Positions 49,844-60,225 of a DNA stretch of 64,000 nucleotides are shown piece after piece. The first letter of the stretch is position 1, and every line of letters starts with the position of its first letter. The notes beneath the pieces are model-generated. The model was not told the origin of the DNA. It worked only from the letters and a program-made list of their open reading frames with translations, and did not search any database. Source of the DNA: Lodderomyces elongisporus (lineage: Eukaryota; Ascomycota; Pichiomycetes; Serinales; Debaryomycetaceae). The stretch covers positions 3,233,501 through 3,297,500 of the forward strand of contig NC_083673.1 in NCBI RefSeq assembly GCF_030384665.1, written 5' to 3'. The position numbers and the translations under genes are program-made.

Positions 49844-52492
49844 ATGTCCCCATCAACTTCGTCAGCATCGACTTCATCAGCAGCATCATTAACAACCACA
49901 ACACTACCATCATTGTCAGATTGGTCAACATCGGAAGGCTCGACCAATACGGTCAAACGTAAAAGTTTGAAGAATTCGAAAAAATCGCGAAATGGTTGTA
50001 CTACTTGTAAAGTCAAAAGGGTCAAATGTGACGAGACCAAACCCTCGTGCTTAAATTGTTTAAAAAGAAATATTGACTGTGGCGGATATGCCACGAAGTT
50101 CAAGTGGAAACTGTGTAATGAAGTTAAAAGCTCGGTAGTCAATGAAGATTCTTTACAGCTGCATTTCGAATTGGCAAAGGATTCAATTACAACAAATCAT
50201 CGTCAAAACGTTGGTCAAAACGTTGGTCAAGACCATCATTTGGTGTCTGTCGGCAAGGAACACCCAAATTACCGGACAAAAATTGATGAAAATACCTGTA
50301 GCGAGAGTGAAAACTCTTTGCGCCTAGAATCTAGTGGAGTTGGTGGTAATGAATGTCATCCTCAAGCATCATTTAGACGAGATTCAAAGGATTTGGAGTT
50401 CTTAGCCGATACTGCGCTTGGTGAGCATGAAAAAACAAAAAACCCCACACATTCGCCAAATTTACTGTCTGCAATTAGTGGTACAGGTATTGTTGGAAAA
50501 GAGGAAAGAGCAGCAAGCATTGGAAGATTTGACAGTATGGGGAATTTAGAAAGATTTGAGGGAATTCAGGCTGTTCAGAGTATTGGGAGTATAGGAAGTA
50601 TTACTAGTCTGGAGTACCTTACACCCGTTGCTCACGATCAGAATCAACCACTTTTGGAGCGATGGTCGCCATCTTTGAGTGCCATTTTAAATGCCTCTAA
50701 TCAGGATGAAATAATAAATCATCTAGAGTTTGATTTTATGAGAGATAAAGGAAATGAAACAAACTCAGTTGGTTTCTTAATTGGCTCACCAAAATTCAAT
50801 TTGAATGAGTCGTTAGTAAACTCGGCAGAAAAAGAGCAGATTTTATTCTTGTACTCAAATCATACGTCGGGTATTATGTCCATAAAGAATGGGCCATTTG
50901 AAAACCCGTGGCGAAATGTAATCTTACCTTTTGCTCGAAAATATGACTGTTTATACAACTCCATAGCGGCAATGACATTATTTCATCTTTCGGGAAGTAA
51001 AGATGTTGGTGCTGGAACACCTCAGGAATTACAGCATCGCGCACAAAATTTCATGAAAAAGTGCATATTGGAATTAGCCAAAGGTTTATCAAAAACTGAG
51101 CACACATCTTCCTCTGGATGCCAACTTCCAGCTGATATTGCTCTTGCTACTTGTTTAAATTTGGCGGTATCAGAAGGATGGGACACTCATACAACCAGCG
51201 GCATAGCGCACTTGAAGGGCGCCAAAACGATGATAAACAAGATTATGCAAATCTTGAAATTGTTAGCAAACACTGGTTCTTGTCGCAATCGAAGATCCGT
51301 TGTTGAGCAAAATGTGAAAATTATTGAATTGGATGACAACGATGGTAAAGAAGATCAGAGCGTGGGCTCATTAGTGTTTGTTAGTCCTAATGAGTATGAA
51401 CGAGTTATGAATGAAAATACTTTAAAAGTTCTGTTTATACCAAAAAGTATTCAATTTCTTTTCAATGTTTGGATTTATTTTGAGGTTTTGGCTCAGATGA
51501 CTACTGTCAATAACCACGACGATAAAGGTATTGATTTGGTTGCCACAATTACCGCAATGCTGCAAGTAAAGAATAAAACACGACAAGGGTCTTTCACTAG
51601 TGAAGCTTCTGACGATTCAGCTTCGCTTGAAGATGGATCTTCGCAAAGTTCACCAGATTTTTTTTTCCCACATTTTGAGAACTCGGAATTTGATTCGGAA
51701 ATGGTTGATCCACTTTTAGGATGTGGGCAGGGCTTATTTTCAATAATAGGAAAGGTGGCAAACTTGGTGTCAAAGATACGAAAGCAGAAACAGAAGGAAA
51801 AGGAGCAAGGTCATTTGAAGAGAAGAAACTCACTCAGTACAATTACGCAAGCAACCGAGTTGCGCCATTTGCTTTTGAAATGGACATCTTCAATCACCAA
51901 TCAACATCTTGCAACAGGCGGCAATGGAGATGAGGGTGAGGATGGAGATACAATGAATTCCAGAACATGGGATATTGCTTCTTGTATCGCTACAGCAGAA
52001 GCGTACCGTTACTCAACGCTCATTTTCTTACACCAAGCAGTTCCTGAGTTGCCATCTTTGTCTTCTCATGATATGGCTGAGAAAATACTTGTCTTGCTTG
52101 CTTCTATTCCAGCGTCGTCAAATTTGAGAATTGTTCATATTTTACCGCTCTTAATAGCCTCGTGTGAGGCTCATGCTGGGGAAGAAAGAGATTGGTGTGC
52201 AACAAGATGGAAGGAAATGTCGAGAACATTGTGTATCGGGAATGTCGATAGGGCATTTGAAGTGGTGAAAGAAGTTTGGTTGAGGAAGGATGCATTGTTG
52301 AAAAAGGAGTCAATCGCGAAACTGCATAATCTCGGTGTTGGCTCGCCATTGAATTTTATGCAATTGTCAGACTTTGGTGGTGACTGTAAAATCGAGGTGG
52401 GGTACAACAAGTATAACGATGCTGGTATTGAATCTAGTACACATTGGACAAATGTAATGAAAGATTGGGGCTGGGAAGTATTCTTAGGATGA
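49844..52492 (+). CDS. Zn2Cys6 transcription factor with Fungal_trans_2-type domain
   Basis: An 882-residue nuclear DNA-binding regulator. The zinc cluster ligands are C52, C55, C62, C69, C72 and C79, followed by G-G-Y-A-T-K-F-K-W-K, a linker style shared with Arg81-type factors. The middle and C-terminal part (E-N-P-W-R, then D-I-A-L-A-T-C-L-N-L-A and H-L-K-G-A-K) resembles the Fungal_trans_2 family rather than the Gal4-type regulatory domain. The length is near yeast Arg81 (880), but I cannot claim orthology. A Thr/Ser run leads the protein and polar linkers lie near 110-230. The target genes are unknown. Confidence 0.8.
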   Translation: MSPSTSSASTSSAASLTTTTLPSLSDWSTSEGSTNTVKRKSLKNSKKSRNGCTTCKVKRVKCDETKPSCLNCLKRNIDCGGYATKFKWKLCNEVKSSVVNEDSLQLHFELAKDSITTNHRQNVGQNVGQDHHLVSVGKEHPNYRTKIDENTCSESENSLRLESSGVGGNECHPQASFRRDSKDLEFLADTALGEHEKTKNPTHSPNLLSAISGTGIVGKEERAASIGRFDSMGNLERFEGIQAVQSIGSIGSITSLEYLTPVAHDQNQPLLERWSPSLSAILNASNQDEIINHLEFDFMRDKGNETNSVGFLIGSPKFNLNESLVNSAEKEQILFLYSNHTSGIMSIKNGPFENPWRNVILPFARKYDCLYNSIAAMTLFHLSGSKDVGAGTPQELQHRAQNFMKKCILELAKGLSKTEHTSSSGCQLPADIALATCLNLAVSEGWDTHTTSGIAHLKGAKTMINKIMQILKLLANTGSCRNRRSVVEQNVKIIELDDNDGKEDQSVGSLVFVSPNEYERVMNENTLKVLFIPKSIQFLFNVWIYFEVLAQMTTVNNHDDKGIDLVATITAMLQVKNKTRQGSFTSEASDDSASLEDGSSQSSPDFFFPHFENSEFDSEMVDPLLGCGQGLFSIIGKVANLVSKIRKQKQKEKEQGHLKRRNSLSTITQATELRHLLLKWTSSITNQHLATGGNGDEGEDGDTMNSRTWDIASCIATAEAYRYSTLIFLHQAVPELPSLSSHDMAEKILVLLASIPASSNLRIVHILPLLIASCEAHAGEERDWCATRWKEMSRTLCIGNVDRAFEVVKEVWLRKDALLKKESIAKLHNLGVGSPLNFMQLSDFGGDCKIEVGYNKYNDAGIESSTHWTNVMKDWGWEVFLG

Positions 52493-52926
52493 ATAAACAT
52501 ATAGAATTAACAAACTCTTTGAGACTTGTATTATCAGCTCTTGTTGCTAAATGAGATAGCTCGCTCCTCTTTCTCTCTATGTATGTGTGTGTGTGTGTGC
52601 GAACTCTCCTGATTCATATTTTTCTTTTACGTAGTAGTTGTTGCAAAAGTAGGATACGATCGGCGAGATTCATTTACCATTTTAATCCAATATTATCAAT
52701 TTATCAATTCATCAATTTGTCAATTCATCAATTTGTCAATTCATCAATTCATCAATTTATCAATTATTTAAGTTTCTTTATTCTTTTTTTTGCTTCAAAA
52801 TCGTTCTTGATTATTTTCTTTCTGTGTTGGTTCTTTCTGTTTTTTTTTGCCTCTAGTATTTCCCTTTAACAGTTATATATCATACATTTTCAGTTGCTTA
52901 CCGAATCTTTTAATGTTTATCGCAAG
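52493..52926. other. promoter region of the HAD gene, with 8-bp tandem repeat
   Basis: 430 bp with a (TG)n run (about 52583-52600) and an 8-bp tandem array CAATTNNT, about nine copies (52697-52766), lying 160-230 bp upstream of the next ATG. T-rich DNA follows. Confidence 0.6.
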
Positions 52927-53973
52927 ATGTCTTTGAATATAAATACTTCAGTGACCAGAGTTGGATCCAAAACTTTATTTCACAAAAGATTCATGACTAA
53001 CAAATCCCACTTAATTTCCCAGCCATTTAATACAGAAAATACTAGAATTATTAGAGAATCCAACAAGAAGTTCCCGCCGCCAAAATTTATATCATTTGAC
53101 CTTTTTGGAACATTGTACAAGCCTAAGAAATCGGTTCCAGAGCAATACTATGAGATTTCGCACGATGAGTTTGGTATCAACAAGTCGATTGAGCTGATCA
53201 AAGCTGACTTCCCCAAGGTTTACAAGCAGATGCAGCATGAGTTTCCAAACTATGGTAAAGGAAGACCGCAATTTGAACACTGTGATCTGTGGTGGCAAGA
53301 GTTGGTCATCAGATTGTACAACCTAGATAGACACGATGATGAGGCTAGGGCTTTGTGTCATCGATTGATTCACCATTTCACAAGCAAAGAAGCCTATGAT
53401 CTTTACCCAGACGTTGTGCCAACACTTGAAGGGTTGAAAAGACATGGTGTTAAAGTATTTGTTGCAAGTAATTCTGATTTGAGAGCATTAACAATTTTGG
53501 AAAGTTTAGGCATCAAGCAATTTTTCCAATGTATGGAGAACTTTCACTGCAGTAATATATTTCTTTCCTACGACTATGATATTGGCAAGCCAGAGAAGAC
53601 TTTTTTTGACAAGGTTGCTTTACAAGCTTACAGATCGAAAGTTGACCCCAGGTATAGAGGTAGGACCCCGCCAGTGGATTATTTATCTGGATGCTGGCAT
53701 GTTGGAGACGACCATGGTCAAGATTTTATTGCAGCTATCAGGGCTGGCTGGAATGGTGTGCTTTTGGATAGAGATGGCACAAATGAGTTGAGTGAGGGTA
53801 TGCGCAGGCGCAATAAGCCAGAACACGATTCATGTTATATGAGTGTGCAACAACAACAACAACTGCATCACACCAACGGAGAAGATGAGCTAGATGGTCC
53901 GTTGATCTTGGCTAATAACAGAATAGTCATTTCCAGTCTTGATCAACTCCTTCTCTTGTTTGACTGGGAGTAA
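52927..53973 (+). CDS. DPI35: HAD-superfamily protein, Dpi35/YMR130W-like, probably mitochondrial
   Basis: A 348-residue haloacid dehalogenase-fold protein. The open frame reaches a TTG at 52894, but the first ATG is 52927. The N-terminal 45 residues are rich in Ser, Thr, Arg and Lys and poor in acids, fitting a mitochondrial presequence. Motif I is F-D58-L-F-G-T: the nucleophile Asp is kept but the usual second Asp is Phe. Motif II is V-A-S-N-S-D, the motif III lysine is in G-K-P-E-K, and motif IV is H-V-G-D-D. The sequence resembles yeast YMR130W and animal HDHD3. The substrate is unknown. Confidence 0.75.
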   Translation: MSLNINTSVTRVGSKTLFHKRFMTNKSHLISQPFNTENTRIIRESNKKFPPPKFISFDLFGTLYKPKKSVPEQYYEISHDEFGINKSIELIKADFPKVYKQMQHEFPNYGKGRPQFEHCDLWWQELVIRLYNLDRHDDEARALCHRLIHHFTSKEAYDLYPDVVPTLEGLKRHGVKVFVASNSDLRALTILESLGIKQFFQCMENFHCSNIFLSYDYDIGKPEKTFFDKVALQAYRSKVDPRYRGRTPPVDYLSGCWHVGDDHGQDFIAAIRAGWNGVLLDRDGTNELSEGMRRRNKPEHDSCYMSVQQQQQLHHTNGEDELDGPLILANNRIVISSLDQLLLLFDWE

Positions 53974-55189
53974 GAAATTACGAAGGGTAGTTAATAAATT
54001 GTATAACATTTGCTTGGTTTTTCTTGGTCTTATTCCATAAATTATAAACATTCTCTCTCCTATTATAACTTTTAATTATTTTTTTTTTTTTTTTTGATCT
54101 TAGTTTCATATGATGTAATGGTCGGTAAAAGAGGCGCAGGAGTGAAAGAAAAAATAAATAAAGGGAAAAAGAATTTAAACTAAAGGCATTTTTATTTAGC
54201 GTGAGGTTAACCAAGCATTGGCAAAAAATAAATTAATAAAAAATTAAAAAAATAAAGTAAGTGGAAATAAAAGAAGAAGAAGAATATGTTGATGACGATG
54301 ATGATGATGTTGTTGAAAATTTAACCAAAAAAAAAAAAAAGCTACAAGGCTCCAAGAAGCTTAGCTAGTTACAACCAAAGCTACCTTAAAAATCTTACTT
54401 TTATTTCTCTCTATGTTTACTCTGTTCAATATATTTTAATAATATACTCGTGTATCTACTTTTGTTTATGTTTGAATTGAACTTTCTCCTTACAAGTGGG
54501 GTGAGTCGCACTTGCATATTTATTGATCTTGATATTTGGTGTTTGATATTTTTAGAACTCACAAATACACGCACACAAAAACTAAAACTAAAGCCAAAGG
54601 AAAAAAGAAAAAAGAAGGAAAAGAAAAAAAAAAAAAGAAAAGCAGAATCGTGTACAAATACAGATCCTAGATTCATAAACTAATTTCCCTATAGGTATAT
54701 AATAAAATCAAACTGGTCAAAATCTACTTCTTTTCTACCTTGAACGTACCATCAAATAGGGTACAGTGTCAAGACATCATCGTTAGACAAGCTACCTGCC
54801 TATCAAAAGTTATAAAATTAGTATTTTTAGAAAAAAAAAAAATAAATAAAACAAAATCGTAATCGAAATCGAAATCGACAACGAAATCCAAAACGAAATC
54901 CAAAACGAAATCCAAAACGAAATCCAAAACGAAATCCAAAACGACAACGAAAACCAAGAGAATTTAACATTTTGTGAATCGTGTTGATCATTGTACATCG
55001 AATAGAAAATTGGCCCTATTAGAAAAAAAAATTTTAGACCTTGTCAGATCTCTATCAATATACAATAACACTCGTTACCACTGACTAGCACTTGGAATCA
55101 CACTCCATTGGCAACCATATTCACATTTACACTTATCAAAAGCACATTTTACTTTCCCATATTTATAGCAGCGAAAATCCAGTCACAAT
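53974..55189. other. 1.2-kb intergenic region with 12-bp tandem repeat
   Basis: It holds T and A homopolymers, GATGAT repeats (about 54290-54310) and five perfect copies of CGAAATCCAAAA (54882-54941) preceded by CGAAAT hexamers. Open frames across the repeat are low-complexity and not counted as genes. Confidence 0.55.
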
Positions 55190-56548
55190 ATGGAATTTGT
55201 TTTCAAAATAATCACAGCCCTAGTTTTGCTACTAGCCAACTGTACTAGTGGGATCGATATCGACATCAACGACGAAGACTCTATATGTAATGCGGCTATG
55301 AAGGTCCAGAATGGTACGTGGAACTATTACGAAGGGACCAAATATGGTGGAACAGTTGGAATGTTTGCCTCACCCAACTATTGGTGGAATGCTGGTGAAG
55401 CCTTTGGCGGATTATTGGACTACTACATCTTTTGTGATCCGGAAAATGAGCAATTGGAATCCAGGATATTTGACGGAATGTATCATCAAGCTGGTGAAAA
55501 TTACAACTATATACCCTCGAATCAATCAATGACTGAGGGTAATGACGATCAAGGCGTCTGGGGAATGGCTATCATGGAAGCAGTGGAGAGAAATTTCACA
55601 AATCCCGACCTGCACTCCTGGTTGGAAATGGTGCAGGCAATCTTTAATACCATGAATGCCAGGTGGGATACAGCTCATTGCAATGGGGGTTTGAGATGGC
55701 AAATCTTTACATGGAATTCTGGGTACAACTACAAGAACTCCATTTCAAACGGTTGTCTTTTCCATTTAGCTGCAAGATTAGCGAGGTACACGGGAAACGG
55801 CACAGTTTACGTTGATGTTGCAGAAAAAGTTTGGCAATGGATGGATGATGTTGGGTTTTTGACCGAGGAAGATAACGGTGACTTTAGAGTGTATGACGGT
55901 GCCGAAGTCGACGACAATTGTACCGCTGTGACTAAACTTAGGTGGTCATACACGTATGGTGTTTTTATGGCTGGCTGTGCATATCTCTACAATTTTACCG
56001 GGGACGAGGTTTGGAAAACGCGTACAGAAGAGATTGTTGATGCATCATTGAGCTATTTTTTCACCTCAGACAAGATTATGCAGGAAACCACTTGTCAACC
56101 ACACAATTTGTGCAACAATGATCAAAGATCATTCCGTTCGTTGTTTTCGCGTTGCTTGGGTTTAACAAAGTTGATTATTCCAGAGTTTAAAGAAAAGATT
56201 GAACCATATTTGGAAGCAAGTGCCCAAGCGGCTGCGCAGTCATGTTCGGGGGGTACTGACGGTATGACATGTGGTGAAGACTGGAGTACTTCTGGTTGGG
56301 ATGGTGTATATGGGTTGCCAGAGCAAATCTCCGCACTTGAGGTGATAATGTCATTAGTTGTAAAAGAGCCACTTACTGTGGCAACCGGAGGATCAAACAG
56401 AAGTGATTTTAGTGCTGGTACTGATTCTCAGGATTCTGTAAACAAGAATGAGATTACTGTTACTGGTAAAGATAAGGCCGGTGCAGGAGTATTGACTGCT
56501 ATAGTGTTGGCAATCTTGTTGGGTGGTTCCATATGGATGATTTTTTAA
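55190..56548 (+). CDS. GPI-anchored cell-wall GH76 protein (Dfg5/Dcw1 family)
   Basis: A 452-residue member of glycoside hydrolase family 76. Dfg5 and Dcw1 are thought to cleave the GPI glycan and transfer mannoproteins to wall glucan, and are jointly essential in yeasts. A signal peptide (residues 1-21), the catalytic pair D-D in E-G-N-D-D-Q-G-V-W-G, about 10 N-glycosylation sequons and many conserved Trp/Cys are visible. The C-terminus is a Ser/Gly/Asp-rich linker followed by a hydrophobic tail (about 433-452), a GPI-attachment signal. I cannot tell DFG5 from DCW1. Confidence 0.9.
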   Translation: MEFVFKIITALVLLLANCTSGIDIDINDEDSICNAAMKVQNGTWNYYEGTKYGGTVGMFASPNYWWNAGEAFGGLLDYYIFCDPENEQLESRIFDGMYHQAGENYNYIPSNQSMTEGNDDQGVWGMAIMEAVERNFTNPDLHSWLEMVQAIFNTMNARWDTAHCNGGLRWQIFTWNSGYNYKNSISNGCLFHLAARLARYTGNGTVYVDVAEKVWQWMDDVGFLTEEDNGDFRVYDGAEVDDNCTAVTKLRWSYTYGVFMAGCAYLYNFTGDEVWKTRTEEIVDASLSYFFTSDKIMQETTCQPHNLCNNDQRSFRSLFSRCLGLTKLIIPEFKEKIEPYLEASAQAAAQSCSGGTDGMTCGEDWSTSGWDGVYGLPEQISALEVIMSLVVKEPLTVATGGSNRSDFSAGTDSQDSVNKNEITVTGKDKAGAGVLTAIVLAILLGGSIWMIF

Positions 56549-56842
56549 TGACAAGCCAGGTGTATATTGTTACTGATGTTGCTGATGATGTTGTTGTAGT
56601 TGTTGTTGTTGAAGGTTTTTTTTTTTTGGTTTTACTATTGTTTCAGTTATTGGTAATTCTGTTTGTATTTTAGTTGGTACTATCATTATTAGTTTTAAAA
56701 TTAAAAAGGTACGGACTGGGAACAGACAAGCTTACTTTGATCTTTTATTATCTTATTTAGCAGTGCGTATGACTTATTTAGTTCCAAGGTATCGCTTCTT
56801 ACTTTCAAATATTGTTTTTATTATATAAACGAATTTTCATAT

Positions 56843-56880
<38 letters not shown>

Positions 56881-57093
56881 GTTTGCATCTGTATGTGTGT
56901 TGGTAGATTTATTTGATTATTTTTTTCATCCTTTTTCTGACACACGCGCAAGCATAATTGCTGCTTGAACCCGCAATTTTGCAAACCTTTCTTTTAAAAA
57001 AAAAATAAAAAATAAAAAAGGTTACTCTGTATGTATATCCTACAACAATAATCATCTTAAGGGTGTATATTAAAACGACAAAACTTTTCTAAA
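56549..57093. other. intergenic region with (AT)n run
   Basis: 545 bp with GTTGTT repeats after the stop, a long (AT)n (about 56849-56879) and oligo-A before the MATE gene. No gene is recognised. Confidence 0.6.
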
Positions 57094-59004
57094 ATGGTTT
57101 TATTTGAATCCATAAATAGATTAGCAAACCCAAATACTGGAGTTGGCCTTACAGGTAGCCGACGTAGACGGATTTTTGTTCCCCCTTCAACTCAAAGACC
57201 TCTTTTCATATATGGGGAAGGTGACGATCAGCGATCGTTTTTGTCATTAATAGAGACGGGTTCGGAATTTGGTTCTGATCAGGATGTTAGTGATGCTGCC
57301 AGTGTAAGTACTTCGAGATCATTACCGGAGTCACTAGGGAGTGTACAGACAACAGGTGACCAAGAGCTGTTTCAATCCTGGCTTGTGGAGGAGCATCATC
57401 GAAGATTGTCAGCTGCAGCATCTCCAGAAGAGGACAGTGATAATGGCTCGGATCTTTTCCAAGATCGTAGACATGGTGGTGGTGGTGGTGGTGCTGGTGG
57501 TGCTGGTGGTGGAAGAAGAGGAAGAAGAACAAGAAGGCGATCAAGCTCGATGTCTTCGAAAACCTCTTCGCATTTGGATTTTATGAAGTTAAAGACGAAT
57601 CCCTCGCATGAAGCAAAAGTGCTATTACGACACGCTTCGCCATTGATCATCACGTTTATTCTAGAGCATTTCTTTTCAATAGTGTGCTTAATTGTTGTTG
57701 GCAAATTAGGCACTAATGAGCTTGCCGCGGTGAGCTTGGCCACAATGACAACTACAATTACATTTGCCATTTTTGAAGGAACTGCTACTGCTTTGGACAC
57801 ATTGTGTCCGCAAGCTTATGGTGCAGGGAATTATGAGCTCATGAGTATATTTGTACAGAGAAGCTATTTGATTTCATTAACGCTTTATATACCATGTGGT
57901 TTATTCTGGTGGTTTAGTGCAAGTGTTTTGAAATATATTATTGATAACCCCGAAGTGGTGGAATTGACTTCAAAATTCTTGAGAATACTTATACTTGGAG
58001 CACCTGGCTATATTTTTTTTGAGAATGGAAAGAGGTTTTTACAAGCGCAGGGAATATTTGAGGCTAGCACAGGGATCATGTTTATTAGCGCACCGGTGAA
58101 TATCTTGATGTCATGGTTCCTTGTTTGGAACGATACGTATGGGTTGGGCTATATCGGTGCGCCAATCTCATCAGTTTTCAATTTCTGGCTAATGTCATTG
58201 CTACTTGTTCTATATGTGAAGTTTATTGATGGTAAGAAATGTTGGTTCGGAATTGCTTCACCACGAGAGTTGATATCGCACTGGAGCCAAGTGATCCACT
58301 TGGCGTTACCTGGAATAATCATGATTGAGTCTGAATACTTGGCTTACGAAATTATGACTTTGTTTGCTTCGTATTTCGGTACTAAACCTTTGGCTGCGCA
58401 AAGTGCTGTATCAAGTATTGCGTCTTTAGCATATATGATTCCATTTGCTGTTAGTATTGCTACTTCAACCCGTGTTGCAAATTTTATTGGTGGGCAAAAC
58501 TTGGCTGGTGCGCTCACGGCCACACGGATTGGATGGCTAGGTGGTGTTGCGGCTGCCAGTGTAAATGGATTGATCCTATTCACCTTTAGGTATCAGTTGG
58601 CTAAGGTGTTTACTGATGATCCTGACGTCATTGAGCTAATTGAAAAGCTTTTACATCCTTTAGTGGCGATTTTGCAAATTTTTGATGGTACCGCGTGTGT
58701 GTCCAGTGGGATTTTGAGAGCTCAAGGAGCTCAAAAATTGGGAGGTTTGATAAATTTTGTCGCTTACTACGCATTTGCATTGCCCTTGGCTTTGATCTTG
58801 AGCAAAATTGTTGGGTGGGGGTTATATGGTTTATGGATAGGAATCGGCAGCGGGATGTTTGTTATTGCTCTAACTGAGACGCTGGTGATTGCATTCAGCG
58901 ATTGGGAACAAATATTACTAAGAGCCGGTTTATTAGATGAAGACGACGACGATGATGACGATGACTACTATGACGACGACGAAGCAAATGATAGATTTTT
59001 TTGA
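57094..59004 (+). CDS. MATE-family transporter (Erc1/YDR338C-like)
   Basis: A 636-residue multidrug and toxin extrusion transporter with about 12 membrane helices from residue 175 on. Such proteins export organic cations or related compounds using ion gradients; yeast Erc1 is linked to ethionine resistance and S-adenosylmethionine accumulation. The N-terminal 170 residues are cytosolic, with Ser/Asp segments and a Gly-rich then Arg-rich stretch. Motifs such as L-D-T-L-C-P-Q-A-Y-G-A-G and S-G-I-L-R-A-Q-G are typical of eukaryotic MATEs. The C-terminus ends in a poly-Asp run. The substrate is unknown. Confidence 0.9.
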   Translation: MVLFESINRLANPNTGVGLTGSRRRRIFVPPSTQRPLFIYGEGDDQRSFLSLIETGSEFGSDQDVSDAASVSTSRSLPESLGSVQTTGDQELFQSWLVEEHHRRLSAAASPEEDSDNGSDLFQDRRHGGGGGGAGGAGGGRRGRRTRRRSSSMSSKTSSHLDFMKLKTNPSHEAKVLLRHASPLIITFILEHFFSIVCLIVVGKLGTNELAAVSLATMTTTITFAIFEGTATALDTLCPQAYGAGNYELMSIFVQRSYLISLTLYIPCGLFWWFSASVLKYIIDNPEVVELTSKFLRILILGAPGYIFFENGKRFLQAQGIFEASTGIMFISAPVNILMSWFLVWNDTYGLGYIGAPISSVFNFWLMSLLLVLYVKFIDGKKCWFGIASPRELISHWSQVIHLALPGIIMIESEYLAYEIMTLFASYFGTKPLAAQSAVSSIASLAYMIPFAVSIATSTRVANFIGGQNLAGALTATRIGWLGGVAAASVNGLILFTFRYQLAKVFTDDPDVIELIEKLLHPLVAILQIFDGTACVSSGILRAQGAQKLGGLINFVAYYAFALPLALILSKIVGWGLYGLWIGIGSGMFVIALTETLVIAFSDWEQILLRAGLLDEDDDDDDDDYYDDDEANDRFF

Positions 59005-60225
59005 GTTTTTCATCTTCTAAATACATTAAACATGATTACTTTCGGATCATTATACCTAACTTATAGGTTTGATTTTCATCCTTATACCCCATATTTTATT
59101 TTCTCTCTGCTTCTTACCCCCCCCCCCCCCCCCCTATTTCAAAAATAAAACCTATCGAGTGAATGCCCCATATTGGAATTTTTTTTTTCCATTAAGAATA
59201 TGCTGCAAGTGTTTATCCAGTTTCTCTTCTGTCTCTTTCTCTCTCTCTCTCTCTCTTTGTCTCTCTCTCATAATAAATATTGTCAATGATATTTTCGCTG
59301 CTTTTGTGCAAAAGATCCAGTGATTACGTAATTCCTGTTGTATTTTGTTTCTTTATTATTTTGTTCAGATTACTCTATGCGCATTATCTCTAGATCGTTG
59401 CACCCACTATTACAATTTGACTCCAAACAATAGCATCCACTAAAATTAATTGCTTTCTTGATTACAAGAATCAAAGCCGACGTGAAGGGGCGGTGGTGTA
59501 AATTCAAATCTAGAAATAAACGGATTCAATCATTCCGAGGTATTAATTTTGAGGTTTTTCTTTTTATCTTTTTTCTTTTATTTTATTTTCCTTTCTTTTC
59601 CTTTCCTCTTCTTTTTATTCTTTTAACCCTCTTCAGGTTCGGACTTTGCTTTTGGACTACATATGAAATAACAATGTGCTCTGTATTACAGTAATATAGA
59701 TCCTGTTGATGATAGAGCAAAATGGGATAGTAGATTGAGTTTGAAAATATTTGGATTTATTGCAGCAACGAAAAAAAAAAAAAACAAAGTAGGCTTTATG
59801 TACAGAAAGTTGGTTTATCTGTTTCTCTTATCTACCGCAAAATATCTTGAAGATAAGAACATTGAAAAATTAAAGATCAACAAAAATAAAAAATAAAATA
59901 AAATAAATAAACAATTTGCAAAATTCAACATATAATGTGAAACCTTGTTCTTTTGATGAAACAATTTGAAAATGTATATAAATGAGAAAGGAAATAACAA
60001 AAAGGAAAAGAGAAAAGAAGTAGATACAAATAAAACAAAACAAAACAAAACAAAACAAAACAAAACAAAACAAAACAAACAAACAAACAAAAAAAAAAAG
60101 GATTCAAATATACAAATTACTTGTTGACTCCAAACGACAAAGAGCTACAAACTAGATACGCATATATTTAAAAGATTGCAATTACACCAAGAAAATTCTA
60201 GTTCCAATTATATGAAAAGCTTTTG
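59005..60225. other. 1.2-kb intergenic region with poly-C and (AAAAC)n tracts
   Basis: It holds an 18-base C run (59117-59134), CT repeats (about 59235-59268), and about nine AAAAC pentamers (about 60032-60076) in the leader of HNM1. No gene is recognised. Confidence 0.6.

Noticed and set aside
54769..54998. Minus-strand frames with Asp-Phe-Val-Leu or Ile-Ser-Phe-Trp repeats
   Set aside because: Both are translations of the 12-bp DNA repeat in different frames, so they are products of the repeat and not of selection for protein.
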